Below, piece by piece: positions 33,062 through 41,661 of a DNA stretch of 64,000 nucleotides. The translations under genes and the position numbers were made by a program. This DNA comes from an uncultured Bacteroidota bacterium (lineage in GTDB: Bacteria; Bacteroidota; Bacteroidia; Bacteroidales; P3). The stretch covers positions 56,013 through 120,012 of the forward strand of contig CADCEC010000008.1 in the NCBI GenBank assembly GCA_902800395.1, read 5' to 3'. Position 1 is the stretch's first letter, and every line of letters begins with the position of its first letter. The notes beneath the pieces are model-generated. The model saw only the letters and a program-made list of their open reading frames with translations. It was not told where the DNA came from and made no database searches.

Positions 33062-34309
33062 ATGTACGAATACCACACTCTGCCTAACGGCATCAAGATA
33101 ATACTCAGCCACACGCCGGCGAGGGTGACCTACAGCGGCGTGTATATCAACGTGGGCTCACGCGACGAGCGCGGGGCCGAGGAGGGGACGGCGCACTTCA
33201 TCGAGCACTCGCTCTTCAAGGGCACCGAGCACCGCAAGGCCTACCATATCCTCAACCGCATCGACGGCGTGGGGGGCGAGCTCAACGCCTTCACCACCAA
33301 GGAGGAGACCTGCGTCTACGCCTCGTCGCTCTCAGAACACCTGGAGCGCTGCCTCGAGCTCTTTGCCGATATCCTTTTCCATAGCACTTTCCCCCTGAAC
33401 GAGATAGAGAAGGAGAAGGATGTGGTGCTGGAGGAAATTAACAGCTACAACGACACCCCGTCGGAACTCATCTACGACCAATATGAGGAACTGGCCTACG
33501 AGCACCACCCATTGGCACACAATATCCTGGGCACCAAGCGCAACGTGAAACGCTTCACTCCCGAAGGACTGCGCTCCTTCATGCGGAGCCACTACACACC
33601 CGAGCGGATGGTCATCACCGTCTCCGGCGACGTGAAGATGGAGCGGCTGGTGAGGCTCTGCGAGAAGCATTTCGGGGCTTTCCCGCCGAAAAATTGCCGG
33701 CAAGATGCCGGCGCTCCATGTCCTCCGAATACTCGGATAGAGAAGCCTACGTTCCGGGTTTTCGACCGCCATATCAACCGCCACACGCATCAGGCGCACA
33801 TGCTGATAGGCTGCGAGGCTCCCGACATCTACCACGCCGACAAGACGGCGTTCTCGCTACTGAACAACATCCTCGGCGGTCCCGCGATGAACTCGCGCCT
33901 CAACGTGGCCGTGCGCGAGCACTACGGCTTCTGCTACAACATCGAGTCGCAGTATATCCCCTTCTCCGACACGGGCCTCTTCTACGTCTACGCCGGCGTG
34001 GACCTCGACGCACAGGACAAGGCCCGCAAGCTCATCAGCGACGAGCTGATGAAGATTGCAGAGAACGCCTTGAGCGAACAGCAGCTGCGACAGGCACAGC
34101 GCCAAATGATAGGCCAGATGGCCATCAACGACGACTACGGCCTGAACGAGATGCAGAGCATCGGAAAGGCCTACCTCTGCTACGACCACGTAAACACCCT
34201 CGAGGAGATGAGCGCCGACCTGCTGAGCGTCACCACCAGCGACCTGCTGCGTGTGGCGCAGGAACGCTTCCACCCCGAAAAATTCAGTACCCTCGTCTAT
34301 GGCAACTGA
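33062..34309 (+). CDS. M16-family zinc peptidase
   Basis: The 415-residue protein starts MYEYHTLPNGIKIILSH; the inverted zinc motif HxxEH is in GTAHFIEHSLFKG and the distal Glu in DVVLEEINSY. The C-terminal M16 half (SLLNNILGGPAMNSRLNVAVRE) is present, so this is a complete one-unit peptidase like those of PqqL/YmxG type. It has no signal peptide. A GCCGGC palindromic element is inserted in frame at about residues 212-220. ATG 33062 is chosen because the protein family starts there. A VWA-like gene follows after 22 nt. Confidence 0.9.
   Translation: MYEYHTLPNGIKIILSHTPARVTYSGVYINVGSRDERGAEEGTAHFIEHSLFKGTEHRKAYHILNRIDGVGGELNAFTTKEETCVYASSLSEHLERCLELFADILFHSTFPLNEIEKEKDVVLEEINSYNDTPSELIYDQYEELAYEHHPLAHNILGTKRNVKRFTPEGLRSFMRSHYTPERMVITVSGDVKMERLVRLCEKHFGAFPPKNCRQDAGAPCPPNTRIEKPTFRVFDRHINRHTHQAHMLIGCEAPDIYHADKTAFSLLNNILGGPAMNSRLNVAVREHYGFCYNIESQYIPFSDTGLFYVYAGVDLDAQDKARKLISDELMKIAENALSEQQLRQAQRQMIGQMAINDDYGLNEMQSIGKAYLCYDHVNTLEEMSADLLSVTTSDLLRVAQERFHPEKFSTLVYGN
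33695..33720. repeat. GCCGGC palindromic element, copy 3 (inside a coding region)
   Basis: TTGCCGGCAAGATGCCGGCGCTCCAT has the same half-sites and GCTCCAT tail as copies 1 and 2 but a different 5-nt spacer. It adds CRQDAGAP to the M16 peptidase in the linker between its two domains. Confidence 0.8.
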
Positions 34310-34331
34310 CACATTAGCATATTAACGCATT

Positions 34332-36338
34332 ATGATAATCGACTATCCTTGGTACTACGTTCTCTTCTGCCTGCTGGCGGGAGCGGCCTACGCCGCAGGA
34401 CTCTATCTTGTGGGGCACCGCCGTTTCAGCAAGCGCATGAACCTGCTGCTGGCGGCGCTGCGCTTCGTTGCCGTCTCCGTCATCGCCCTGCTGCTACTGG
34501 CTCCCGTGGCCAAACGCACCGTCAACGAGCAACAGAAGCCTGTAGTGGTGGTGGCGCAGGATGTGTCGGAATCGGTGGACAGCATCCAGCGGGTAGTGGA
34601 AAGTGGAAAGTGGAAAGTGGAAAGTGAGGAATGTGAGGTAGTGTATGAGGAGTTTGGCGGGACGACGACGGACATCGCAGCGGCGCTGGAAGATATTGCC
34701 AGCCGCTACCAGGGGCGCAACCTGGGGGCCGTGGTGCTGGCCACCGACGGCATCTACAACCGCGGCAACAATCCCGCCAGCACAGCCGAACGGCTCACCT
34801 TCCCCGTCTACACCGTCGCCCTGGGCGACACCACACCGCAGCGCGACGCCGCGCTGGCCAACATACGCCACAACCGCATCGCTTTCTCGGGCAACACCTT
34901 CCCCGTGGAAATCACCGTCAACGCCACCCGTCTGAAAGGGCACTCGGCACAGCTCACCCTCAGCGACAGCCGCGGAAAGACGGTGGCGCAAAAAGGCATC
35001 GATTACAACGACAACAGCTTCAGCAGCACCCTGACTTTCGAACTCAAAGCCGAACAACCGGGGTTGCAGCGCTACACGGCGAGGCTCTCCGTCGTCGACG
35101 GTGAACGGACGGCCACCAATAACGTGCTGACCTTCTATACCGACATCCTCGACAGTCGCCGCAAGGTGGCCATCATCGGCAATGCCCCGCACCCCGACCT
35201 CGCAGCCTTGAAACAGGCTGTGGAGAGCAACCCCAACTATGAAGCGGAGGTGCTGTTGGCCGAGGGAGTGGAAAGTGGAAAGTGGAAAGTGGAAAACGAT
35301 GTCAGTTTGCTCGTTCTTCATAATTTACCTTCCGCCACTCACCAACTTTCAACTCTCATCTCTCATCTCTCATCTATAAACTCCATCTATATCATCGGCA
35401 CCCAGACGGACCTGCCGCGTTTCAACGCTCTACATGCCGGCCTTGAGATTGTGGCCAAAGCGAAGAAGAGCAACGAGGTAACGGCCCTGTTCAACGACCG
35501 CTTCTCGCTCTTCTCACTCGACGGTGCCGATGCTGCCGCCCTCGAAGAGTTGCCGCCGCTGTCGGCTCCCTTCGGTGAGGCGAAAACATCCACCAGCCTC
35601 CAGTCGCTCTTCACCGCCCGTCTCGGCAACATCAACACCGGCCAGCCACTGGTGGCGGCACAGGTGCAGGGAGCGAAACGCAGCGTCTTCGTCTGGGGCG
35701 AAGGGCTGTGGCGCTGGCGTCTCAACGACTTCCTGAACAACAAAACACACGACCACTTCGACCGTCTGGTGAGCCAGCTGGTGAACTTCGCCGCCATCAC
35801 CGACAGCCGCGAGCGCTTCATTGTGGAGACGGAACGTCACTATTCCGACAACGACGAAGTGGTGGTGCGGGCGCAACTCTACAACGAGAGCTATGAGCCT
35901 TTCAACAGCCCTGATGCCAAGTTCACCCTCAAAGGGGATTCCATCAAGGGCGACTACAACTTCTCCCGAGAGGGCGACGGCTATAGTCTTTCACTGGGGA
36001 CACTGCCCGAAGGACTCTATCGCTACACCGCCACAACGACCTACGACGGCAAGAACTACACTGCCGAGGGGGCTTTCGCCGTGGAGGCGCTGCATCTCGA
36101 GCAGGCCAACCTCACTGCCGACCACTCGCTGCTAGCCACTCTCAGCAGCATCACGGGCGGTGAGATGTACTATCCCGACCAACTCTCAGCCCTCAACTCT
36201 CAACTCTCAACTCTCAAGCCCGTCATCTACACCCACACACGCTTCTCCGAGTTGCTGAACCTGCCGTGGGTGCTGATATTGATAATAATCCTTTTGGGTG
36301 CCGAATGGGTACTGCGAAAATACCACGGGGAGATTTAA
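34332..36338 (+). CDS. VWA-like membrane protein
   Basis: The 668-residue protein has two N-terminal membrane helices (about 7-27 and 37-57), an extracytoplasmic von Willebrand A-like domain with VVVVAQDVSESV (MIDAS-like DxSxS) and GAVVLATDGIYNRG, then beta-rich domains and a C-terminal helix (LPWVLILIIILLGAEWVL). This resembles Bacteroidota VWA proteins found near aerotolerance-type operons. Three separate heptamer arrays are inserted in frame (about residues 89-99, 313-322 and 617-630, plus a CATCTCT array near 338-349), more than in any other gene here. Confidence 0.72.
   Translation: MIIDYPWYYVLFCLLAGAAYAAGLYLVGHRRFSKRMNLLLAALRFVAVSVIALLLLAPVAKRTVNEQQKPVVVVAQDVSESVDSIQRVVESGKWKVESEECEVVYEEFGGTTTDIAAALEDIASRYQGRNLGAVVLATDGIYNRGNNPASTAERLTFPVYTVALGDTTPQRDAALANIRHNRIAFSGNTFPVEITVNATRLKGHSAQLTLSDSRGKTVAQKGIDYNDNSFSSTLTFELKAEQPGLQRYTARLSVVDGERTATNNVLTFYTDILDSRRKVAIIGNAPHPDLAALKQAVESNPNYEAEVLLAEGVESGKWKVENDVSLLVLHNLPSATHQLSTLISHLSSINSIYIIGTQTDLPRFNALHAGLEIVAKAKKSNEVTALFNDRFSLFSLDGADAAALEELPPLSAPFGEAKTSTSLQSLFTARLGNINTGQPLVAAQVQGAKRSVFVWGEGLWRWRLNDFLNNKTHDHFDRLVSQLVNFAAITDSRERFIVETERHYSDNDEVVVRAQLYNESYEPFNSPDAKFTLKGDSIKGDYNFSREGDGYSLSLGTLPEGLYRYTATTTYDGKNYTAEGAFAVEALHLEQANLTADHSLLATLSSITGGEMYYPDQLSALNSQLSTLKPVIYTHTRFSELLNLPWVLILIIILLGAEWVLRKYHGEI
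34596..34630 (+). repeat. GTGGAAA heptamer array in the VWA-like gene (first)
   Basis: Four perfect GTGGAAA units and a GTGAGGA unit, encoding VESGKWKVES just after the MIDAS-like motif. Confidence 0.85.
35268..35295 (+). repeat. GTGGAAA heptamer array in the VWA-like gene (second)
   Basis: Four perfect GTGGAAA units, encoding VESGKWKVE. Confidence 0.85.
35343..35377 (+). repeat. CATCTCT heptamer array in the VWA-like gene (third)
   Basis: CAACTTT, CAACTCT, CATCTCT, CATCTCT, CATCTAT; encodes QLSTLISHLSSI. Same period but a different core from the GTGGAAA arrays 50 nt away. Confidence 0.8.
36180..36221 (+). repeat. CAACTCT heptamer array in the VWA-like gene (fourth)
   Basis: CAACTCT, CAGCCCT, then three CAACTCT units; encodes LSALNSQLSTLK just before the C-terminal helix. 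Confidence 0.85.
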
Positions 36339-36368
36339 CGGTTAAAGGTTAATGGTTAAAGGTTAAAG
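36334..36368 (+). repeat. 7-nt-period repeat at gene junction (GTTAAAG type)
   Basis: TTTAACG, GTTAAAG, GTTAATG, GTTAAAG, GTTAAAG. The first unit contains the TAA stop of the VWA-like gene; the array fills the whole gap to the flippase start. Confidence 0.85.
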
Positions 36369-36370
36369 AT

Positions 36371-37633
36371 ATGGGGGTTAGAGGTTCACGATTGATTAAA
36401 GAGGCGGCGACGCTGGTGAGCGGCAATGTGCTGGCGCAGGTGATCACGCTGGCAGCCTATTTCGTGCTCACCCGCATCTACACGCCTGACGACTACGGCC
36501 TATTCAACATCTTCTATTCCTATATCGAGGTGCTGATTATCTTCAGCACCTGCAAGTACGAGTTGGCCATCGTGGTGGCCGACGACGAGCGCGAGGCGGC
36601 GGCGGTGTCGCGCTTCGCGCTGCGGCTCAACGCCATTGTCTCATTATTCCTGCTCTCGGTGGCGCTGCTGATGTGGCTCACAGGGCTGCTGCCAGGCAAT
36701 ATGGCACAGTTGGGTTGGATGGTGCTCCTCATCCCGCCGATGGTCTTCTTCTGCGGCACCTCACGCGTCTACAGTTTCCTCTACAACCGCTTCCACCGCT
36801 ATGCGACGATTGCCGTCTCCGACACGGTGAATGCCGGCAGCGGCGCCCTGCTGAAGGTGGTGCTGGGACTGCTGGGTTTCTCCCAAAGCGGCATGCCGAT
36901 AGGTACGGTGCTGGGGCAGGCGGCGGCGAATGTCAACTACCGGCTGAAGCTGCACCAGTTGCAGTTGCCCAAAGCAACTACCGAAGAAAGCAAGGCCGTT
37001 GCCCGGAAGCACTGCATTTTCCCTTTCTTCGTGGCTACGAAGGACTTCATTAATACCTTCGCCTCGAACCTGCCGTTCCTCTGGGCGGCGCTTTATTTCG
37101 AGCGTGCCGAGGTGGGACTTTTCGGATTGGCGCTGACGTTCACCATGCAGCCCACCAATATTCTCAGCGTAGCCTTTGAGCGTGTACTCTATGCCCGCAC
37201 GGCGGAGACGGTGCGCGAGGGGCTGCCGCTGATGCATCTGATTCGGCGCTTCCTGCTTCCGTTGCTGGCAGTGGCGGTGCCGGTCTGCGTACTGGCTGGA
37301 TTCGTGGCCGAACCGCTGTTCGTCTTCCTCTTCGGCGACCGCTGGGAAGGATGCGGCATATTTGTGCAAACCCTGCTGCCGCTGGCGCTGGCGACTCTCT
37401 GCTGCAACTCACTGATGTTCATTCCCAACGTCTTCTCCACACAGCGCACGGAATTTGGTTTTTACGTGGCGTTGCTGGTGTTCCGTGTGGCCGCTATCGC
37501 CGTGGGTGTCGTGGAACACAACTTCCTGCTTGCCATCGGCCTTTATGCAGCAGCAGGGGCGCTGGTGAAGGCGTCCCTGCTGGTGTGGTACCTGTGGCAA
37601 GTGCGGCGCTATGAGCGCGGACTTACCAAGTGA
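36371..37633 (+). CDS. Polysaccharide flippase (Wzx/MOP family)
   Basis: A 420-residue protein with about twelve membrane helices. The start SRLIKEAATLVSGNVLAQVITLAAYFVLTRIYTPDDYG is the classic first-helix block of Wzx-type flippases (residues 6-43), and RFLLPLLAVAVPVCVLAG lies in the second half. It should move lipid-linked sugar units across the inner membrane. Its end overlaps the convergent lipoprotein gene by 11 nt. Confidence 0.85.
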   Translation: MGVRGSRLIKEAATLVSGNVLAQVITLAAYFVLTRIYTPDDYGLFNIFYSYIEVLIIFSTCKYELAIVVADDEREAAAVSRFALRLNAIVSLFLLSVALLMWLTGLLPGNMAQLGWMVLLIPPMVFFCGTSRVYSFLYNRFHRYATIAVSDTVNAGSGALLKVVLGLLGFSQSGMPIGTVLGQAAANVNYRLKLHQLQLPKATTEESKAVARKHCIFPFFVATKDFINTFASNLPFLWAALYFERAEVGLFGLALTFTMQPTNILSVAFERVLYARTAETVREGLPLMHLIRRFLLPLLAVAVPVCVLAGFVAEPLFVFLFGDRWEGCGIFVQTLLPLALATLCCNSLMFIPNVFSTQRTEFGFYVALLVFRVAAIAVGVVEHNFLLAIGLYAAAGALVKASLLVWYLWQVRRYERGLTK

Positions 37634-38141
37634 ATTTCACGAAGCAGACCTGAGGGTCTTCGAGGTTGGCACCCTTGCCGACGGTGACTTTGTAGGTTCC
37701 CGAGTGGGCGTCGCCGTGCTGGCTGGGATAGAGGTGTATCTGGATGGGTTTGCTGTCGGTGGTACCGGCGGCGATAGCGACAGCCTCAGAGGTGTAGGGA
37801 AGCTGATGTTCGGTGCACTGACCGTAGCAGATAGGGGCGTTCGCCATTGAGGAGGGGCCGTCGGAGAGTTCCACTTTGAACACACGCTGGACAGTGGCGT
37901 TGCTCTTGTTCTTCACATAGAGGCTCACTTCGCAGTCGTCGAAGCTCACTTCCTCAGCGGTGAGGGCATACTCCACAGTGGCGCCAGCGGCAACAGCCTG
38001 GCCGCTGTAGAGGATGTCAAAGGTGGCGGAAGCCTGATAAGATTGCTCTTCGGGGTCGTTGTCCTTATCACCGCAGGCGGTGAAGGTCACGGTAGCCATC
38101 ATAACGAAAGCCGCAAAAAAAAGTTTCATTGTCTGTTTCAT
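37623..38141 (-). CDS. Small lipoprotein of unknown function
   Basis: A 172-residue lipoprotein with lipobox FTAC (Cys23) and an acidic tether (GDKDNDPEEQ). The mature part is beta-rich (YSGQAVAAGATVEYALTAEE) with extra Cys residues and resembles many small Bacteroidota surface lipoproteins of Ig-like fold. It lies 19 nt downstream of lepA, possibly in its operon. Confidence 0.7.
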   Translation of the reverse strand: MKQTMKLFFAAFVMMATVTFTACGDKDNDPEEQSYQASATFDILYSGQAVAAGATVEYALTAEEVSFDDCEVSLYVKNKSNATVQRVFKVELSDGPSSMANAPICYGQCTEHQLPYTSEAVAIAAGTTDSKPIQIHLYPSQHGDAHSGTYKVTVGKGANLEDPQVCFVKFTW

Positions 38142-38160
38142 TTTATAATATTTTAAGATT

Positions 38161-39936
38161 TTAATCTAGTTTCAATACCGCCAAGAAGGCACTCTGGGGC
38201 ACTTCGACGTTGCCCACCTGGCGCATGCGTTTCTTGCCTTCCTTCTGTTTCTCAAGAAGTTTTCGCTTACGGGTAATGTCACCTCCGTAGCACTTGGCGG
38301 TAACATCCTTGCGCACCTGACGCACGGTCTCGCGGGCGATAATCTTGCTGCCGATGGCGGCCTGGATGGCCACATCGAACTGCTGACGCGGAATGAGGTC
38401 CTTGAGTTTCTCGCACATCTTACGTCCGATGGGATAGGCGTTGTCGACATAGGTGAGGGTGGAGAGGGCGTCGACGGGGTCGCCGTTGAGGAGTATTTCG
38501 AGCTTCACCAGCTTCGAGGGCTGATAGCCGTTGATGTAGTAGTCGAACGAGGCGTAGCCCTTCGAGATGGACTTGAGCTTGTCGTAGAAGTCGAAGACCA
38601 CCTCGCCGAGGGGGAGGTCGAAGGTGATTTCGATGCGGTCGGTGGTGAGGTAGTTCTGGTTCTTGAGGATGCCGCGCTTGTCCATGCAGAGCTTTATCAC
38701 AGGGCCGATGAAGTCGGCCTTGGTGATGATTTGGGCGTGGATGTAAGGCTCGTAGACCTCGGCGATATTGTTAGGTTCAGGCATACCTGAGGGATTGTAG
38801 ACGTCAATTTCGCTGCCGTTGGTGAGTTTCACCTTGTACTGCACGTTGGGGACGGTGGTGATGACGTCCATGTCAAATTCACGCGTCAGACGTTCTTGCA
38901 CAATCTCCATGTGCAGCAGGCCGAGGAAACCGCAGCGGAAGCCGAATCCCAGAGCCAGCGAGCTTTCGGGCTCGAAGGTGAGGGAGGCATCGTTGAGCTG
39001 CAGCTTTTCGATGCTGGCGCGTAGCTCCTCGTAGTCGTCGGTGTCGACAGGATAGACGCCCGCGAAGACCATGGGCTTCACGGCCTCGAAACCCTCGATG
39101 GGTTTCTCGCAGGGGTTCTGCACGTGGGTGATGGTGTCGCCCACACGCACCTCCTTGGAGGTCTTGATGCCGGAGATGATATAACCCACGTTGCCGGCAG
39201 AAAGCTGCTTGCAGGGCTCCATATTGAGGCGAAGCACACCCACCTCGTCGGCATCGTATTCGCGGCCCGTACTGTAGAACTTCACATGGTCGCCGGTCTT
39301 CAGCGTGCCGTTCATAATGCGGAAGTAGCTGATGATGCCGCGGAAGGGGTTGAAGACCGAGTCGAAAACGAGGGCCTGCAGCGGTGCGTTGGGGTCTCCT
39401 TCGGGGGCGGGGATGCGGTCGACGATAGCATCCAGTATCTCCGGCACACCCATACCCGTCTTGGCCGAGCAGCGGAGAATCTCCTCGGGCTTGCAGCCCA
39501 GCAGGTCGACAATCTCGTCGGCCACCTCTTCAGGCATCGCACTGTCGAGGTCTATCTTGTTCATCACAGGGATAATCTCCAGATCGTTCTCAAGGGCAAG
39601 GTAGAGGTTCGAGATAGTTTGAGCCTGGATGCCCTGCGTGGCGTCGACTACCAGCAGCGCACCCTCGCAGGCGGCGATGGCGCGCGAGACCTCATAGCTG
39701 AAGTCCACATGCCCCGGGGTGTCGATAAGATTGAGAACATAGTCGCGGTAGTTCATCTGGATAGCGTGGCTTTTGATAGTGATGCCACGCTCCTTCTCCA
39801 GATCCATGTCATCGAGCACCTGGTCCTGCATCTCACGCTGACTGACAGTGTTGGTCACCTCCAGCAGTCGGTCGGCCAACGTACTCTTACCGTGGTCAAT
39901 ATGAGCAATAATACAGAAGTTTCGAATATTTTTCAT
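38161..39936 (-). CDS. lepA: Elongation factor 4 (LepA)
   Basis: A 591-residue ribosome-associated GTPase. G1 is [15 protein letters not shown]3 is [12 protein letters not shown]4 is VMNKIDLD. The C-terminal LepA-specific domain is complete ([21 protein letters not shown]). It takes part in ribosome function and 30S biogenesis. The start [12 protein letters not shown] at 39936 fits the family; the longer frame to 39954 runs through the promoter. The gap between the -7 element and this ATG is only 5 nt, so the mRNA may be nearly leaderless. Confidence 0.96.
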   Translation of the reverse strand: MKNIRNFCIIAHIDHGKSTLADRLLEVTNTVSQREMQDQVLDDMDLEKERGITIKSHAIQMNYRDYVLNLIDTPGHVDFSYEVSRAIAACEGALLVVDATQGIQAQTISNLYLALENDLEIIPVMNKIDLDSAMPEEVADEIVDLLGCKPEEILRCSAKTGMGVPEILDAIVDRIPAPEGDPNAPLQALVFDSVFNPFRGIISYFRIMNGTLKTGDHVKFYSTGREYDADEVGVLRLNMEPCKQLSAGNVGYIISGIKTSKEVRVGDTITHVQNPCEKPIEGFEAVKPMVFAGVYPVDTDDYEELRASIEKLQLNDASLTFEPESSLALGFGFRCGFLGLLHMEIVQERLTREFDMDVITTVPNVQYKVKLTNGSEIDVYNPSGMPEPNNIAEVYEPYIHAQIITKADFIGPVIKLCMDKRGILKNQNYLTTDRIEITFDLPLGEVVFDFYDKLKSISKGYASFDYYINGYQPSKLVKLEILLNGDPVDALSTLTYVDNAYPIGRKMCEKLKDLIPRQQFDVAIQAAIGSKIIARETVRQVRKDVTAKCYGGDITRKRKLLEKQKEGKKRMRQVGNVEVPQSAFLAVLKLD

Positions 39937-39941
39937 CGGTG

Positions 39942-39973
39942 CAAAGATACACATTTTTTTTAAATAAAAACAA
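39942..39973 (-). promoter_or_regulatory. Promoter of lepA, very close to the start codon
   Basis: TATCTTTG at 39949-39942 on the minus strand, with TTG at 39973-39971 as a weak -33 element. The ATG at 39936 follows after CACCG. Confidence 0.65.
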
Positions 39974-39977
39974 CCCC

Positions 39978-41661
39978 TTATAAAATGAGGACAACACGTC
40001 GAGCAGGTGCGTTTCCGACCTTGACGAGGTAAACTCCGGAGGAAGAAAGATGGAACTCGATGAGATCGGGAGCGTTGAGTCTGCGGTCCATCATACGTCC
40101 GTTGACGTCATAGACATAGACATCATAGCCCTCGGCACCGCGGACGAAAATACGGCTGTCGCTGCTGTAGACAGAGACATCCGTCATATCCACATCGTCA
40201 ATACCGTTGTTGGGGGCAAAGAGAGCGGTGAGGGTCATGTCGTGATTCACCTGGAAGACGAAGGTGGAGTGAGTGGAAAGAGTGTCGGTACCCTCAAGCC
40301 ATGCGATGAATGCGTAACCACGCAAAGGCGTGGCGGTAGCGGCGAAGTATCCATTGTCTACGACAGAGCCACTGGAGGAGACTGTGCCCCAAGCTTCGTT
40401 CGAGGAGATCAGTGTGACGGTATGGATGGGGGTGATAGAGAGGTGGAGCGTCACAATGCTATCGCAGCCGTTGGCAGCGTTAGTGGTGTAGGTATAGTCA
40501 CCACTCTCGGAATACATAATACCGTGCCAAGCGCAGCTACCATAAGCCTCCTTCTCAATGTCAGTATAGACCGTCATATTGATGATCAGGTGGAGGGTAT
40601 CCACCTGGGTGCAGTTGTGGATATCAGTGTGACTGTAGGTGTAGTTGCCGGTGGCGGTGTAGGTGGTACCGTTCCAGGTAAGGCTGTCGCAGGCAGTTTC
40701 GGTGACGGCGACGTTAACCGCGCTGTTGATGGTAAGGTGCAACGTATCTACCTGTGTGCAGCTGTGGATATCTGCGTGAGAGTAGGTGTAGTTACCGGAG
40801 GCGGTATAGGTGGTACCGTTCCAGGAGAAGCTGTCGCAGGCTGTCTCAGTAACAGCGAGGTTAACTGCAGTGTTGATGGTGAGGTGCAGGGTATCTACCT
40901 GCGTGCAGCTGTGGATATCTGCATGGCTGTAGGTGTAGTCTCCGCTGACGGTGTAGGTAACTCCGTTCCAAGCAAAGCTGTCGCAGGCTACCTCAGTAAC
41001 GGCAACATTAACCGCGCTGTTGATGGTCAGGTGCAGGGTGTCTACCTGAGGACAACCGTGGATATCAGTGTGGGAGTAGGTGTAGTTGCCGGTGGCGGTG
41101 TAGGTTGTTCCGTTCCATGCAAAGCTGTCGCAGGCCGTCTCGGTGACAGCGAGGTTGACAGCGGAGTTGATGGTAAGGTGCAGGGTGTCCACCTGGGAGC
41201 AGCTGTGGATATCTGCGTGAGAGTAGGTGTAGTTACCGGAGGCGGTGTAGGTAGTAGCGTTCCAAACGAAGCTGTCGCAGGCTACCTCAGTAACGGCAAC
41301 ATTAACCGCGCTGTTGATGGTGAGGTGCAGGGTGTCCACCTGAGTGCAGCTGTGGATATCAGCGTGACTATAGGTGTAGTCTCCGCTAGCGGTGTAGGTT
41401 GTACCGTTCCATGCAAAGCTGTCGCAGGCTGTCTCAGTAACAGCGAGGTTAACTGCAGTGTTGATGGTGAGGTGGAGGGTATCCACCTGAGTGCAGCCGT
41501 GGATATCAGCATGGGTGTAGGTGTAGTTGCCGGTGGAGGTGTAGGTAGTAGCGTTCCAAGCGAAGCTGTCGCAGGCTACCTCAGTAACGGCAACATTAAC
41601 CGCGCTGTTGATGGTCAGGTGCAGGGTGTCTACCTGAGAACAACCGTGGATATCAGCGTGA
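39978..41661 (-). pseudogene. C-terminal part of the giant adhesin, out of frame with the rest
   Basis: The open frame from about 41661 to 39978 continues the Cys-rich repeats of the giant gene (ACDSFAWNGTTYT...HADIHSCTQVDTLHLTI, seven more copies), then an InlB-like beta-repeat region (VTLISSNEAWGTVSSSG) and ends in a type A type IX sorting domain (about the last 75 residues: VSVYSSDSRIFVRGAEGYDV ... [19 protein letters not shown]). It has no start of its own: upstream of 41661 the frame reads repeats in the wrong phase. It is joined to the giant gene by a repeat unit that is 47 nt shorter than the others. Either the gene is really broken, or the assembly lost 47 nt in the repeat. Confidence 0.8.

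Noticed and set aside
34403-34675. Minus-strand frames within the VWA-like gene
   Set aside because: Shadows of the coding strand; their repeats are just the complement of the GTGGAAA arrays.
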